From the NCBI GenBank assembly GCA_900199595.1, contig FZRB01000004.1:1-64000 (forward strand): a stretch of DNA of 64,000 bases. Direction: 5' to 3'. This DNA is from Lachnospiraceae bacterium (lineage in GTDB: Bacteria; Bacillota; Clostridia; Lachnospirales; Lachnospiraceae). Made by a program: the position numbers and the translations under genes. Each line of letters starts with the position of its first letter. Position 1 is the first letter of the stretch. Below, one piece after another: positions 44,843 through 53,634 of this stretch. The notes beneath the pieces were generated by a model that saw only the letters and a program-made list of their open reading frames with translations, searched no databases and was not told where the DNA came from.

Positions 44843-45427
44843 CTAGGTGGTTACCTCTATACCTGCTTCCTCTTCAGCCTGTTTCCTGAAATCCTCTATC
44901 TTATCAGGTGAAATATCAGGAAGCTCGTCCATTGATGATATACCAAAGCTTCTTAAAAAATCATCAGTTGTACCAAAAAGAATCGGATGTCCCGGCGCGT
45001 CAAGTCTTCCGACTTCAGTAACAAGATTATACTCAATAAGTCTGTTTACAGCATGACTGCAGGATACACCTCTTATTTTTTCTATTTCAGCCCTGGTAAC
45101 CGGCTGCTTATATGCAATGATTGAAAGAGTCTCAAGAAGAACATCAGTAAGCACATGTTTTTTAGGCATATTTACTATCTTTGCCAGAATCTCATAGTAC
45201 TCATTTTTTGTACAAAGCTGATATTTATTATCAAGTTCTATGAGCCTGATACCTCTGTCTTCTCTGTCGTAGTCTTCCTTCATTTCATCTATAAGCTTTC
45301 TAAGCTCCTTTTTTGAAAACTGATTATCCTCATCAGAAAGAGCTTCAATAAGCTTGTTTTCTTCAAGAGCTCCGCCTATAGCAAAAAGCACAGCCTCTAT
45401 ACTTGCTTTTATATTTATATCACTCAT
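44843..45427 (-). CDS. scpB: Segregation and condensation protein B
   Basis: A 194-residue winged-helix ScpB, a kite subunit that joins ScpA and Smc in the condensin-like complex. Motifs: EAVLFAIGGALEENKLIEAL, LLETLSIIAYKQPVTRAEIE, RGVSCSHAVNRLIEYNLV, LFGTTDDFLRSFGI. ATG 45427 has TGGAG seven bases upstream; a longer reading starting inside scpA is rejected. It follows scpA by a few bases. Confidence 0.97.
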   Translation of the reverse strand: MSDINIKASIEAVLFAIGGALEENKLIEALSDEDNQFSKKELRKLIDEMKEDYDREDRGIRLIELDNKYQLCTKNEYYEILAKIVNMPKKHVLTDVLLETLSIIAYKQPVTRAEIEKIRGVSCSHAVNRLIEYNLVTEVGRLDAPGHPILFGTTDDFLRSFGISSMDELPDISPDKIEDFRKQAEEEAGIEVTT

Positions 45428-45431
45428 TTTA

Positions 45432-46178
45432 TCACTCCAGTGAATCAATAATTATATCACCAAACATTTCTTCCTGTCTAATTATAAGAGCGCCTGTTTT
45501 CATCAGCTCAAGTATAGCAAGAAAGGATACTATCAGATTGATCTTACCGCGTTTATTTCCGAGAAGAGTTCTGAAGTTAATGCTCTTCAGTCCTTTTATC
45601 TCGTTTCGTATTTCAACCATTTTATCTTCAAGCCTGATTTCCTCCCGGGTAATGGTTCCGAATTTACTTCTTACAGGATCCACCCTGTCAACTTCTCTTT
45701 TTAGGAGAGTCTGGAATATCTCACTCATCTGCTTCATGGTAATATCACTAAGAAGCTCAGCAGGATCAACCTCCTCCTTAACCTCCTTTACTTCTTTAGG
45801 AATTGTTTCTTTCTTAAAGAAGGCATTTGAAGCATCAATAGACATGTCCTTAAGCTCTGCTGAAGCATACTTATACATCTTATATTCAATAAGACTCTTA
45901 ACAAGCTCAGCTCTGGGATCATCATCTTCTTCCTCTTCTGTCTCTTCCTTAGGCAGAAGCATTTTGGACTTAATGGATATAAGTGTTGCTGCCATTACCA
46001 GAAATTCACTCATTATATCCATATTCTGTTCTTCCATTGAATCCAGATATTCCAGATACTGTTTTGTTATTTCAACAATAGGTATGTCAAATATATTGAA
46101 TTTGTTTTTCTCTATCAGATGAAGCAGAAGGTCAAGAGGTCCCTCAAAAACATCCAGCTTTACGTCTATCTTGTTCAT
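45432..46178 (-). CDS. scpA: Segregation and condensation protein A
   Basis: A 248-residue kleisin subunit bridging the Smc heads. It starts with the conserved KLDVFEGPLDLLLHLIEKNKF and continues DIPIVEITKQYLEYL and LVMAATLISIKSKMLLP; the C-terminal winged helix includes IVSFLAILELMKTGALII. The start shares bases with the gpsA stop codon. A Glu-rich stretch in the middle is usual. Confidence 0.97.
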   Translation of the reverse strand: MNKIDVKLDVFEGPLDLLLHLIEKNKFNIFDIPIVEITKQYLEYLDSMEEQNMDIMSEFLVMAATLISIKSKMLLPKEETEEEEDDDPRAELVKSLIEYKMYKYASAELKDMSIDASNAFFKKETIPKEVKEVKEEVDPAELLSDITMKQMSEIFQTLLKREVDRVDPVRSKFGTITREEIRLEDKMVEIRNEIKGLKSINFRTLLGNKRGKINLIVSFLAILELMKTGALIIRQEEMFGDIIIDSLE

Positions 46179-47188
46179 TACTCTCTCCAGGTAAGTGATG
46201 ATACTTCTTTCTTTCTATCTCTTGTAAGAAGGTCATGAAGTGCATCCTTAGCCGGATAGTCTTCAAACAGAATCTTATTTACGTTTTCAACTATAGGCAT
46301 CTCTATATCATACTTAAGAGAAAGCTCCATTGCAGCCTTTGCTGAATAAACTCCTTCAACCACCATTTTCACCATATCCATAGCTTCATGGTAAGTCTTT
46401 CCCTGTCCCATCAGATAACCGGCCTTTCTGTTACGGCTGTGCTGTGACGCACATGTAACTATCAGATCTCCGGTTCCGGATAGTCCCGAAAATGTTTCCG
46501 GCTTTCCTCCCATAGCTATTCCAAGAGCAGACATTTCATGTATTCCTCTGGTAATAAGAGCAGCCTTAGTATTATCACCACATCCAAGTCCGTCTGCTAT
46601 ACCGGCAGCAAGAGCGATAACATTTTTAAGCGCTCCTCCAAGCTCAATTCCTATCATATCAGGACTTGTATACACTCTGAAGGTATCTGTCATAAAAATA
46701 TCCTGAACCTTTTTGGCAAGAGCCTTAGTAGGTGCTCCTACAACAACCGTCGTAGGCATCAGCTTGCCAACCTCTTCGGCATGACTCGGACCTGATAACA
46801 CAGCAACCTGCTCAGTAGGAACCTCTTCTTTTATTACCTCTGAGAGTCTCTTAAGGCTTTCCTCTTCAATACCCTTAGCAACATTAACAATTATCATATC
46901 CTGATTTATATACGGAGCAGCGAGATGAGCTGTACTTCTTACAAAAGGAGACGGAACAGCCATAACAACTACTTCCTTTTCCTTAAGTGCACCTTCAATA
47001 TCTGTAGTATATTCTACTGCTCCTGGAAGAATAACACCCGGAAGCTTAGTTCTGTGCTCAGAAAACTCCTTAAGCATAGATACTTCTTCAGGATCAATAG
47101 ACCATACAGTTACTTCATTATCTTTTCTGGCAAGCAAATTAGTCAGAGCTATACCCCAGCTTCCTGCTCCTAAAACACAAATTTTCAT
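46178..47188 (-). CDS. gpsA: Glycerol-3-phosphate dehydrogenase [NAD(P)+]
   Basis: A 336-residue dehydrogenase reducing DHAP to sn-glycerol-3-phosphate for phospholipids. NAD-binding GAGSWGIALTNLLA at residue 7, VLSGPSHAEEV near 137, and the substrate region ELGGALKNVIALAAGIADG near 185. GGAGG upstream of the ATG. It follows plsY directly, linking substrate synthesis and acylation. Confidence 0.97.
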   Translation of the reverse strand: MKICVLGAGSWGIALTNLLARKDNEVTVWSIDPEEVSMLKEFSEHRTKLPGVILPGAVEYTTDIEGALKEKEVVVMAVPSPFVRSTAHLAAPYINQDMIIVNVAKGIEEESLKRLSEVIKEEVPTEQVAVLSGPSHAEEVGKLMPTTVVVGAPTKALAKKVQDIFMTDTFRVYTSPDMIGIELGGALKNVIALAAGIADGLGCGDNTKAALITRGIHEMSALGIAMGGKPETFSGLSGTGDLIVTCASQHSRNRKAGYLMGQGKTYHEAMDMVKMVVEGVYSAKAAMELSLKYDIEMPIVENVNKILFEDYPAKDALHDLLTRDRKKEVSSLTWRE

Positions 47189-47863
47189 CTAAACTCCCTC
47201 CTGTTTCTTAAAGTGGAATTTATTCTCTTCATGATTCATAAGCCTGATGATATTTGCTTTATGCTTATATACTGCAAGTGAAGCAAATAAAAATGCAATG
47301 ATAACACTTTCAATAAATGCTGCTTTAGATGAAGAAACACTCATATCAAAGCACAACAGGCCATTAATTCCAAATATTATGTAAACTATCAAAAACTCAA
47401 CCATAAGTGATATAGAGCCGACAGACATATATTTTGTAATAGCTATGGCACCAACAAAAAGAACAAGAAGAATAAGAATCATAAGCGGCTGAAGAAGTCC
47501 AACAACCGTACCTCCAATTGTTGCTATGCCCTTTCCTCCCTTAAAGCCAAGATAAAAAGGAAATATATGTCCAAGAACTGCACCAAATCCAACATACAGA
47601 ACGTAAAGCAGATAGGTGTCAGGATATGTATCTTTAAATATCAGACGGCATACCAGACATGGAATAAAGGACTTCAAAAAATCCCCCAGGAAAACCACAA
47701 GTCCGGCTTTAAATCCCATTACCCTGAGTGCATTTGTTGTGCCGGAATTACCACTGCCATGCTTTCTCAGATCAACACCGGCAAGCTTTCCATATATCAC
47801 TCCTGTTTCGATAAGTCCGAAACAATATCCTGCCACAAGACAGATTATCCTGAGAAGAATCAT
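47189..47863 (-). CDS. plsY: Glycerol-3-phosphate acyltransferase PlsY
   Basis: A 224-residue polytopic membrane enzyme transferring acyl from acyl-phosphate to glycerol-3-phosphate. Signature motifs: RKHGSGNSGTTNALRVMG near residue 34, and the glycine-rich GFKGGKGIATIGG near 110. About six membrane helices. Start overlaps der by 4 bases. It functions with PlsX (31.6-32.6 kb). The C-terminal cytoplasmic tail is slightly longer than typical. Confidence 0.96.
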   Translation of the reverse strand: MILLRIICLVAGYCFGLIETGVIYGKLAGVDLRKHGSGNSGTTNALRVMGFKAGLVVFLGDFLKSFIPCLVCRLIFKDTYPDTYLLYVLYVGFGAVLGHIFPFYLGFKGGKGIATIGGTVVGLLQPLMILILLVLFVGAIAITKYMSVGSISLMVEFLIVYIIFGINGLLCFDMSVSSSKAAFIESVIIAFLFASLAVYKHKANIIRLMNHEENKFHFKKQEGV

Positions 47864-49188
47864 AAATCCCTCGCTTTCCTTTCTCTGAGAATAATACGAA
47901 TCGGAGTTCCATTAAAAAGAAACGCCTCTCGAAGCTTGTTTTCGATATATCTGATATAAGAAAAATGAGCAAGCTCCTTACTGTTTACAAACAAAACAAA
48001 TGTTGGCGGTTTTACAGAAACCTGAGTTATATAGTAAATCTTCAGCTTTCTTCCCTTATCATTTGGGGGTTCATTTTCAGCAACAGCTTCTGTAAGGATC
48101 TCATTTAATACACCTGTCTGAATTCTGAGGCAGGCAAACTGCTCAACTCTATCTATAAGATCGTAAAGCTTTTTGAGTCTCTGTCCGGTAAGTGCAGATA
48201 CAAAAATCATCTCTGCATATGGCATATAGGCCAGTTTCTGTCTGATTTCCTTCTGCATCTTATTCATTGTATTGGTTTCTTTTTCTATGAGATCCCATTT
48301 ATTAACTACAATGATCATGCCTTTTCCACGTTCGTGAGCTATTCCGGCAATCTTTGTATCCTGTTCGGTAACTCCTTCTTCAGCATCTATTACTAGAACA
48401 GCTATATCACATCTTTCTACAGCAGCAACTGTTCTAATAATACTGAATCTCTCTATCTCATCCTTGATTTTGCTCTTTCTTCTTAACCCTGCAGTATCAA
48501 TAAATACATATTCTCTGCCGTTATACTTGATTCTGGTATCAATAGCATCTCTTGTAGTACCTGCAATATCCGATACTATAAGTCTGTCAGAGCCTATCAG
48601 TCTATTAATCAGAGAAGATTTTCCCGTATTAGGTTTACCGATCACTGCAACCCTTGGAATATCTTCATCTATATCATCCTCTTCATCCTCTCCGAACTCT
48701 TCCACAACGTGTTCCAAAAGATCACCCAGTCCGAGCTTGCTTGCAGCAGAAATAGGATATGGATCACCTATTCCGAGATTATAAAACTCATAAACATAGG
48801 ATTCATATTTATCAAAATTATCTACTTTATTTACAGCAAGAATAACAGGCTTTCCGGATTTTCTAAGCATGTCCGCAACCTGAATATCAGAAGCTGTAAC
48901 ACCGGCTCTTACATCAGTGATGAACAGAATAACATCTGAGGTCTCAATAGCTATCTCTGCCTGTTCCCTCATAGAACGCATGATTATATCCTCAGCCTCA
49001 GTATCAATACCACCTGTATCAACTATGGTAAACTTATAATTAAGCCACTCGACATCAGCATAGATTCTGTCCCTGGTAACACCGGGCACATCCTTTACTA
49101 TTGCCAGTCTTTCTCCTGCCAACGTATTAAAAAGTGTAGACTTGCCGACATTGGGTCTCCCAACGATAGCAACCATCTTTTTTGCCAT
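47860..49188 (-). CDS. der: Ribosome biogenesis GTPase Der (EngA)
   Basis: A 442-residue tandem GTPase required for 50S assembly. First G domain: GRPNVGKST (residue 8), DTGGI, NKVDN. Second: GKPNTGKSS near 186, DTAGLRRKSKI, NKWDL. A KH-like C-terminal domain follows (about 355-442). The ATG overlaps the yraN stop (TGATG). der-plsY-gpsA is a conserved Firmicute cluster. Confidence 0.98.
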   Translation of the reverse strand: MAKKMVAIVGRPNVGKSTLFNTLAGERLAIVKDVPGVTRDRIYADVEWLNYKFTIVDTGGIDTEAEDIIMRSMREQAEIAIETSDVILFITDVRAGVTASDIQVADMLRKSGKPVILAVNKVDNFDKYESYVYEFYNLGIGDPYPISAASKLGLGDLLEHVVEEFGEDEEDDIDEDIPRVAVIGKPNTGKSSLINRLIGSDRLIVSDIAGTTRDAIDTRIKYNGREYVFIDTAGLRRKSKIKDEIERFSIIRTVAAVERCDIAVLVIDAEEGVTEQDTKIAGIAHERGKGMIIVVNKWDLIEKETNTMNKMQKEIRQKLAYMPYAEMIFVSALTGQRLKKLYDLIDRVEQFACLRIQTGVLNEILTEAVAENEPPNDKGRKLKIYYITQVSVKPPTFVLFVNSKELAHFSYIRYIENKLREAFLFNGTPIRIILRERKARDL

Positions 49189-49544
49189 CAGAACGCTCCT
49201 TCTATGTGTTCTATCTTATTTCCAAGAATCCCTATAACATCAAACCTTATACTGGTTTTATCTATATCATATCCATTTTCACTCAGATAAATAAGTGCAG
49301 CATTTCTTATCCTGTGCTGTTTCTTTATATCTACCGCTTCAAGAGGATAACCACTGGATATATTTCTTCTGTACTTAACCTCAATAAAAACAAGAAAACC
49401 CCGAGTTTCAGCTATAATATCTATCTCTGAATACCTGGTTCTGTAATTCATCATCAGAATCAAATAGCCTTTTTCCCTGAGGTAATCTTCTGCTACTTTC
49501 TCCCAAGCCTTACCGACTCTTCTTTTATTATAAGAATTATCCAT
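49188..49544 (-). CDS. UPF0102 YraN-like nuclease-fold protein
   Basis: A 118-residue protein with the restriction-endonuclease-like fold of UPF0102. Features: GKAWEKVAEDYLREKGY, then the catalytic-type pattern YSEIDIIA ... LVFIEVKYR (E-D-ExK). Biological role is not known, though DNA repair or recombination is often suggested. It lies next to rnhB, its standard neighbour. The site before ATG 49544 is weak. Confidence 0.92.
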   Translation of the reverse strand: MDNSYNKRRVGKAWEKVAEDYLREKGYLILMMNYRTRYSEIDIIAETRGFLVFIEVKYRRNISSGYPLEAVDIKKQHRIRNAALIYLSENGYDIDKTSIRFDVIGILGNKIEHIEGAF

Positions 49545-49555
49545 ATATCTGCCTG

Positions 49556-50353
49556 TTAAGTAAAGTTTTTAATAAAGCTCCTTCTATGAATCTCACATGG
49601 ACCTATGTTTTTAATAGCCTCTATATGTTTTGCAGAGCCATATCCCTTATTACTTTCAAAGCCATATTCAGGATAAAGCTTAGCATAATCATCCATCATA
49701 CGATCTCTGGTAACCTTTGCGATGATACTGGCCGCAGCGATGGAAACAGACTTTGTGTCTCCTTTTATAATAGGTATCTGAGGAATATCAAGCCCCGGTA
49801 TCCTGAAGGCATCCACAAGAACCATATCCGCCTTAGGTTTGAGTCCCAGAACAGCATCCCGCATAGCATCGGAATCCATGACTGCTATTCCACCCTCGTC
49901 TATCTCTTTCTCACTTCTTATTCCTATGGATACAGAAACCGCAACTTCATTTATTATATCAAACAGCTCTTCTCTTCTTTTTTCATTAACCTGCTTTGAA
50001 TCATTCAGATAAGGAATTATCATTCCTTCGGGAAGGATGACTGCAGCGGTCACTATAGGACCAGCAAGCGGTCCTCGTCCAACTTCATCAACTCCACATA
50101 TATATTTGTAAGATGAACTGTTTTCTTTTTCGAAAACAGTCATACCTTCCACTCTGGATATCTCTTTTTTCAAAGCTTCCAGTTTTTTTGAAGCGCTTTT
50201 GACGGTTGACATAACTCCGCTACGTTCATCTGACTCGAATTCCTTTATGAATTCCTCAAGAGCAGACATCTGAGCATCGTACTCCATTATCTTAAAATCA
50301 GAAATTGCTTTTAATCTGTTTTTTACCTCACCTATACTTATGACATCGCCCAT
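49556..50353 (-). CDS. rnhB: Ribonuclease HII with N-terminal extension
   Basis: A 265-residue RNase HII removing RNA from RNA-DNA hybrids. The catalytic motif GVDEVGRGPLAGP is near residue 90, and later acids are in VDAFRIPG and the SNKGYGSAKH region. The first 75 residues form a charged, mostly helical extension like that of B. subtilis RNase HII. Start chosen at ATG 50353 (GDVISIGEVKNRL follows); a TTG at 50365 is possible. Confidence 0.95.
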   Translation of the reverse strand: MGDVISIGEVKNRLKAISDFKIMEYDAQMSALEEFIKEFESDERSGVMSTVKSASKKLEALKKEISRVEGMTVFEKENSSSYKYICGVDEVGRGPLAGPIVTAAVILPEGMIIPYLNDSKQVNEKRREELFDIINEVAVSVSIGIRSEKEIDEGGIAVMDSDAMRDAVLGLKPKADMVLVDAFRIPGLDIPQIPIIKGDTKSVSIAAASIIAKVTRDRMMDDYAKLYPEYGFESNKGYGSAKHIEAIKNIGPCEIHRRSFIKNFT

Positions 50354-50393
50354 AATGTTATCCAATCACCAACAAGCAGCTTTAGCTGTAAAC

Positions 50394-51350
50394 TTATTTA
50401 TCTATCTTTCCGAATTTACTAAAAGGTGAAAGTCTGAATGCAGCCTTTCCTATTATATCCTCTCTGTTGATATCACCTACGTCAGCCCATCTGCTGTCAC
50501 GACTGTCATTTCGATTATCACCCAGAACAAAATACTCATCTTCACCGAGAGTTCTTGGATCAGCAGCTGTTCCGCTTTCAAGGATTATCTCTTTTCCATA
50601 GCTTTCAACAAGCTTCTTGCCATCTATCAGAATTGTTCCATCCGGCATGATCTGAACAGTTTCTCCAGGAAGTCCAATGATTCTCTTTATGTAATATGTA
50701 TCCTCTTCATAAGGAAATACAATTATATCAAATCTGTTCGGATCAGAGAAACGATATGACAGCTTATCTATCCATAAATTATCTCCATCATGAAGTGTGC
50801 TCTCCATAGAACGTCCATTAACTGTTGTTCTCTGTCCTACAAATGTAATAATACAATAACAGAGAATAATAACGACACCTATATAAATGATCAGACTGAG
50901 AAGTTCCTTAACAATATTTATATCTTCAGGTTCTTTTTTCTTCTCTTTTATATAATCAGGATTATATTCTTCCTTCGCTTTTTTCTTTTTCTTCTTTTTT
51001 GAACCTTCATCCTGATCTTCTGTATCTTCAGAGGAGTTTTCCTCAGACTCTGCATCATCAGCTGCTTTTTCTTCGGCAGAGTTTTCTTCAGATGTTGTTT
51101 TAGTTGAAGACTCTTCTTCTGAAATTTTTACATCAGCTGTCTGCTCTTCAGCTGCATTATCTTCAGAAGTTGCCTCTTCTTTGATATCTTCAGAAGCCTT
51201 ATTCTGTCTCTTCTTTGCAGCTCTTTCAGCTTTTTTCTTTTCCTTTAACTGAATCTTTTCCTGTCTTTTTAGTTCTCTTTCCTCCTCATAGGTCATTGAC
51301 TCTGCCCATGATTCAAAATCAGACTTTCTGTCTTCAGATTCAAATGCCAT
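50394..51350 (-). CDS. lepB: Signal peptidase I with long charged cytoplasmic extension
   Basis: A 318-residue type I signal peptidase. Residues 1-145 are a cytoplasmic, highly charged region (Lys-rich, then Ser/Glu-rich, then Lys-rich), absent from usual bacterial forms of about 180 residues. One membrane helix (about 149-171) is followed by the catalytic domain with nucleophile Ser181 in GRSMEST and general-base Lys222 in IKRIIG, plus the conserved FVLGDNRNDSRDSR. It cleaves signal peptides of exported proteins. Its ATG overlaps the rbgA stop by 11 bases. A second lepB is one gene upstream. Confidence 0.95.
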   Translation of the reverse strand: MAFESEDRKSDFESWAESMTYEEERELKRQEKIQLKEKKKAERAAKKRQNKASEDIKEEATSEDNAAEEQTADVKISEEESSTKTTSEENSAEEKAADDAESEENSSEDTEDQDEGSKKKKKKKAKEEYNPDYIKEKKKEPEDINIVKELLSLIIYIGVVIILCYCIITFVGQRTTVNGRSMESTLHDGDNLWIDKLSYRFSDPNRFDIIVFPYEEDTYYIKRIIGLPGETVQIMPDGTILIDGKKLVESYGKEIILESGTAADPRTLGEDEYFVLGDNRNDSRDSRWADVGDINREDIIGKAAFRLSPFSKFGKIDK

Positions 51351-52218
51351 TTTCGTTCTCCTCTTTATCTATCAATGTAGCGGGTTTTTCCAACGATACT
51401 CTTCCAAGTCTTCCGGATCTGAGATCATCCAAAAGAAGCGCTGCCGCTCTTTCTATATCGGCCTCTCCACCTTTTTGAAGACATTTCTTGTTTACCGCAA
51501 TATTATATAATATATCTGAGCTTGAACAAGCCTCATCTATCATATACCTACTATGCAGAGTATTGCAATAATTATCTTTAAGATACACTATAAGATTTTC
51601 TGAAAGTTCAGTGATATTCAGTATATTATCGTTTATTGAACCGATATAAGCAAGCTTCATCCCTGTACCGGGATCCTCGAATTTAGGCCACAGAATCCCG
51701 GGGGTATCAAGAAGATTAATATCCTTTGACAGCCTTATCCACTGATTCCCCTTTGTTACTCCGGGCTTATTACCTGTTTTAGCAGTAACCTTACCAACAT
51801 ATGAATTGATAAATGTTGATTTACCGACATTAGGTATACCGGCAATCATTGCCTTTATAGGTCTGTTGTGTATACCTCTCTGTCTGTCTCTTTCAATCTT
51901 TTCCCTGCATACTTCCCTGACAGCTTCACTTACTTTTAAGGTCTGTTTACGATTCCGACAGTCCATAGCAAGAACCTTTATCCCGCATTCTTCATAATAG
52001 GTCTTCCATGCATCCGTAATACATCCGTCAGCCAGATCCGCTTTATTAAGAATTATAAGTCTTTTTTTATTGCCAATCAGTCTTTTTATATCAGGATTTG
52101 CACTGCTAAGTGGTATTCTGGCATCAAGAAGTTCGATCACAACATCACACAGCTTTATATCCTGTTCTATTTTTCTTCTGGCACTGGTCATATGCCCCGG
52201 ATACCAGTTAATATCCAT
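51340..52218 (-). CDS. rbgA: Ribosome biogenesis GTPase YlqF/RbgA
   Basis: A 292-residue circularly permuted GTPase needed for late 50S assembly. The motifs come in order G4 (NKADLAD), G1 (GIPNVGKSTF), G2 and G3 (DTPG), which is diagnostic. It starts MDINWYPGHMTSARRKIEQD. It is sandwiched between the two signal peptidase genes, overlapping both. Confidence 0.97.
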   Translation of the reverse strand: MDINWYPGHMTSARRKIEQDIKLCDVVIELLDARIPLSSANPDIKRLIGNKKRLIILNKADLADGCITDAWKTYYEECGIKVLAMDCRNRKQTLKVSEAVREVCREKIERDRQRGIHNRPIKAMIAGIPNVGKSTFINSYVGKVTAKTGNKPGVTKGNQWIRLSKDINLLDTPGILWPKFEDPGTGMKLAYIGSINDNILNITELSENLIVYLKDNYCNTLHSRYMIDEACSSSDILYNIAVNKKCLQKGGEADIERAAALLLDDLRSGRLGRVSLEKPATLIDKEENENGI

Positions 52219-52810
52219 AGTTGATTTTCCCTCTTCTTTCCTTTGGAAAAATAATATAAGAAACTCTTCCCTTTATCTCAGACTTCTGAATCTTTCCATA
52301 ATTAATAAATCTGGAATCTTCACTGTTACTTGTATTATCACCAATACAAAAATATTCATCCTCAGCCAGCTTAACAGGTTCACTTAAAACACCGGGTGAA
52401 TTAATGACCGAAAATGAAAAGTCAGAGCTTACCTGTTTACCGTTAATTACAAGTCTGCCGGCTACAACGGAAATAGTATCTCCGGGAATACCGACAACTC
52501 GTTTAATATCATAATACTCGTTACTTTTAATCTTCTTTATGGCAACTATATCGAATCTTCTTATTTTTGAAAACTTATATACAGCTTTATTAAGCAGCAT
52601 TTCATCTCCATCATTCAGAGTATCCTGCATAGACGGACCGGACATATAAACCGACTGCATTACAAACTGTGTAACACCAAAACCAAGAACAACGGCAGCA
52701 AATACTATCAATAAAGTATTTAGAATCCTCTTTATAATATGAGAATCCTCTTTGACTGCAGCATCTTTTCTTTGCAATATATAGCCAACAGAGCCCTTTC
52801 TTTTTTTCAT
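52208..52810 (-). CDS. lepB: Signal peptidase I, second copy
   Basis: A 200-residue signal peptidase I of normal size. Short cytoplasmic N-terminus, one membrane helix (about 28-50, NTLLIVFAAVVLGFGVTQF), catalytic Ser60 in GPSMQDT and Lys103 in IKRVVG, and the box IV-type CIGDNTSNSEDSR. The start MKKRKGSVGYI at 52810 has GAGG upstream; the in-frame extension to 52870 overlaps a hairpin and is rejected. Together with the larger copy it gives tandem peptidases that may have different substrates. Confidence 0.95.
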   Translation of the reverse strand: MKKRKGSVGYILQRKDAAVKEDSHIIKRILNTLLIVFAAVVLGFGVTQFVMQSVYMSGPSMQDTLNDGDEMLLNKAVYKFSKIRRFDIVAIKKIKSNEYYDIKRVVGIPGDTISVVAGRLVINGKQVSSDFSFSVINSPGVLSEPVKLAEDEYFCIGDNTSNSEDSRFINYGKIQKSEIKGRVSYIIFPKERRGKINYGY

Positions 52811-52837
52811 GCAACAATCCTCAAACAATAATAAAGT

Positions 52838-52858
52838 GACCGGAGCAAAGCTCCGGTC
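52838..52858 (-). terminator. Hairpin between rplS and lepB
   Basis: A perfect 9-bp stem GACCGGAGC / GCTCCGGTC with a 3-base loop, 17 bases past the rplS stop. The downstream T content (ACTTTATTATTG) is weak, so it is likely a partial terminator that lets some transcription continue into the lepB-ilvC run. Confidence 0.65.
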
Positions 52859-52874
52859 AATAAATCTCAAATGA

Positions 52875-53228
52875 TTATTTAACTAATTCTTTAACCTTAG
52901 CTCTCTTACCAACCCTGTCACGTAAGTAATAAAGCTTAGCACGTCTGGCCTTACCTCTTCTTACAACATCAACCTTCTCAACGAGTGGTGAGTTTACAGG
53001 CCATGTCTTCTCAACGCCAACGCCATTTGAATTCTTTCTTACAGTAAATGTCTCTCTTGCTCCATGACCCTGTACTTTAATTACAGTACCTTCGAAAACC
53101 TGAATTCTTGTTTTCTCACCTTCCTTGATCTGAGCTGATACTCTTACAGTATCACCAACATTGAACTTAAGTGGGGTCTCACGAAGCTGCGCATCCTCGA
53201 TGCCTTTGATAATGCTTTCGTAACTCAT
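52875..53228 (-). CDS. rplS: 50S ribosomal protein L19
   Basis: A 117-residue L19 at the subunit interface, with [20 protein letters not shown] and the basic C-terminus [25 protein letters not shown] 53228 is preceded by TTGGAGGATATAAAA. An in-frame upstream extension passes through the leader and is not coding. It opens the longest gene run of the window. Confidence 0.98.
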   Translation of the reverse strand: MSYESIIKGIEDAQLRETPLKFNVGDTVRVSAQIKEGEKTRIQVFEGTVIKVQGHGARETFTVRKNSNGVGVEKTWPVNSPLVEKVDVVRRGKARRAKLYYLRDRVGKRAKVKELVK

Positions 53229-53353
53229 TTTTATATCCTCCAAAATATGATAAATATTTTCAGACGTTCTTTCTATCATATGAATGGCATCATAATTTAT
53301 CTGAATATTATCCAGCCGGATACCTGATACAGCGGACCGTCTTAATAAACAAC
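53229..53353 (-). promoter_or_regulatory. Probable L19 leader
   Basis: About 125 bases between the rplS promoter and its ATG. A long-range stem (AGACG at minus positions 53342-53338 with CGTCT at 53266-53262) and a TATCC-GGC-T-GGATA hairpin between them suggest a regulated leader of the Rfam L19_leader kind. Not verified with a covariance model. Confidence 0.45.
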
Positions 53354-53359
53354 TCATGT

Positions 53360-53388
53360 AGTATATCATAGTAAATTTTATAAATCAA
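53360..53388 (-). promoter_or_regulatory. Sigma-A promoter of rplS
   Basis: TTGATT (53383-53388), 17 bases, TATACT (53360-53365). The -35 lies just beyond the end of the GGDEF remnant. Confidence 0.75.
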
Positions 53389-53395
53389 GCGATTT

Positions 53396-53548
53396 TTATC
53401 TTGTTTTTGCCCCCATGGATTTGAGTTTCTTCTTACGTTCATACATGAGTTTATCTGCTCTTTCAAAAACATCGTGAAACTTTTTATCACCGACTTCCAA
53501 AACAGACGAGCCTATTGATATGACAACTTCATCCGCACCGATGTTTTC
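53396..53548 (-). pseudogene. C-terminal remnant of a GGDEF-domain gene
   Basis: Fifty codons ending in TAA translate to a stretch ending FERADKLMYERKKKLKSMG plus AKTR. This is the terminal strand-helix of diguanylate cyclase domains (compare VDRADQALYYSKEHG in the intact protein at 34.5-36.2 kb). An in-frame stop (53549-53551) precedes it and no start codon, GGDEF motif or ribosome site is left; the terminator of ispH-rpsA abuts its 5' edge. I read it as the tail of a deleted gene. Confidence 0.8.
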
Positions 53549-53550
53549 TT

Positions 53551-53592
53551 ATTTAACAAAACGGACAGTACTGAAAAAAATCAATACTGCCC
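53551..53592 (-). terminator. Terminator of cmk/ispH-rpsA
   Basis: Minus-strand stem GGGCAGTATTG / CAGTACTGTCC (11 bp, two G-U pairs valid only on the minus strand), 8-base T-rich loop, followed by GTTTTGTT. It starts 43 bases after the stop codon. Confidence 0.8.
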
Positions 53593-53634
53593 GAAATATA
53601 CCTAAATTATTATTTTAGATCATTTTCAAAGATA

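Noticed and set aside
45403-46122. Plus-strand open frame of 239 codons
   Set aside because: It lies wholly antisense to scpA, which is certain, and its Ser/Ile/Leu-rich translation is the complement of scpA codons.
52811-52870. Extended start of the small signal peptidase
   Set aside because: The extra codons are the rplS-lepB hairpin and no ribosome site precedes them.
53229-53369. Longer L19 with an extra 47 N-terminal residues
   Set aside because: The extension spans the leader and reaches the -10 region of the promoter, and the conserved L19 start MSYESIIKG has a strong GGAGG site.
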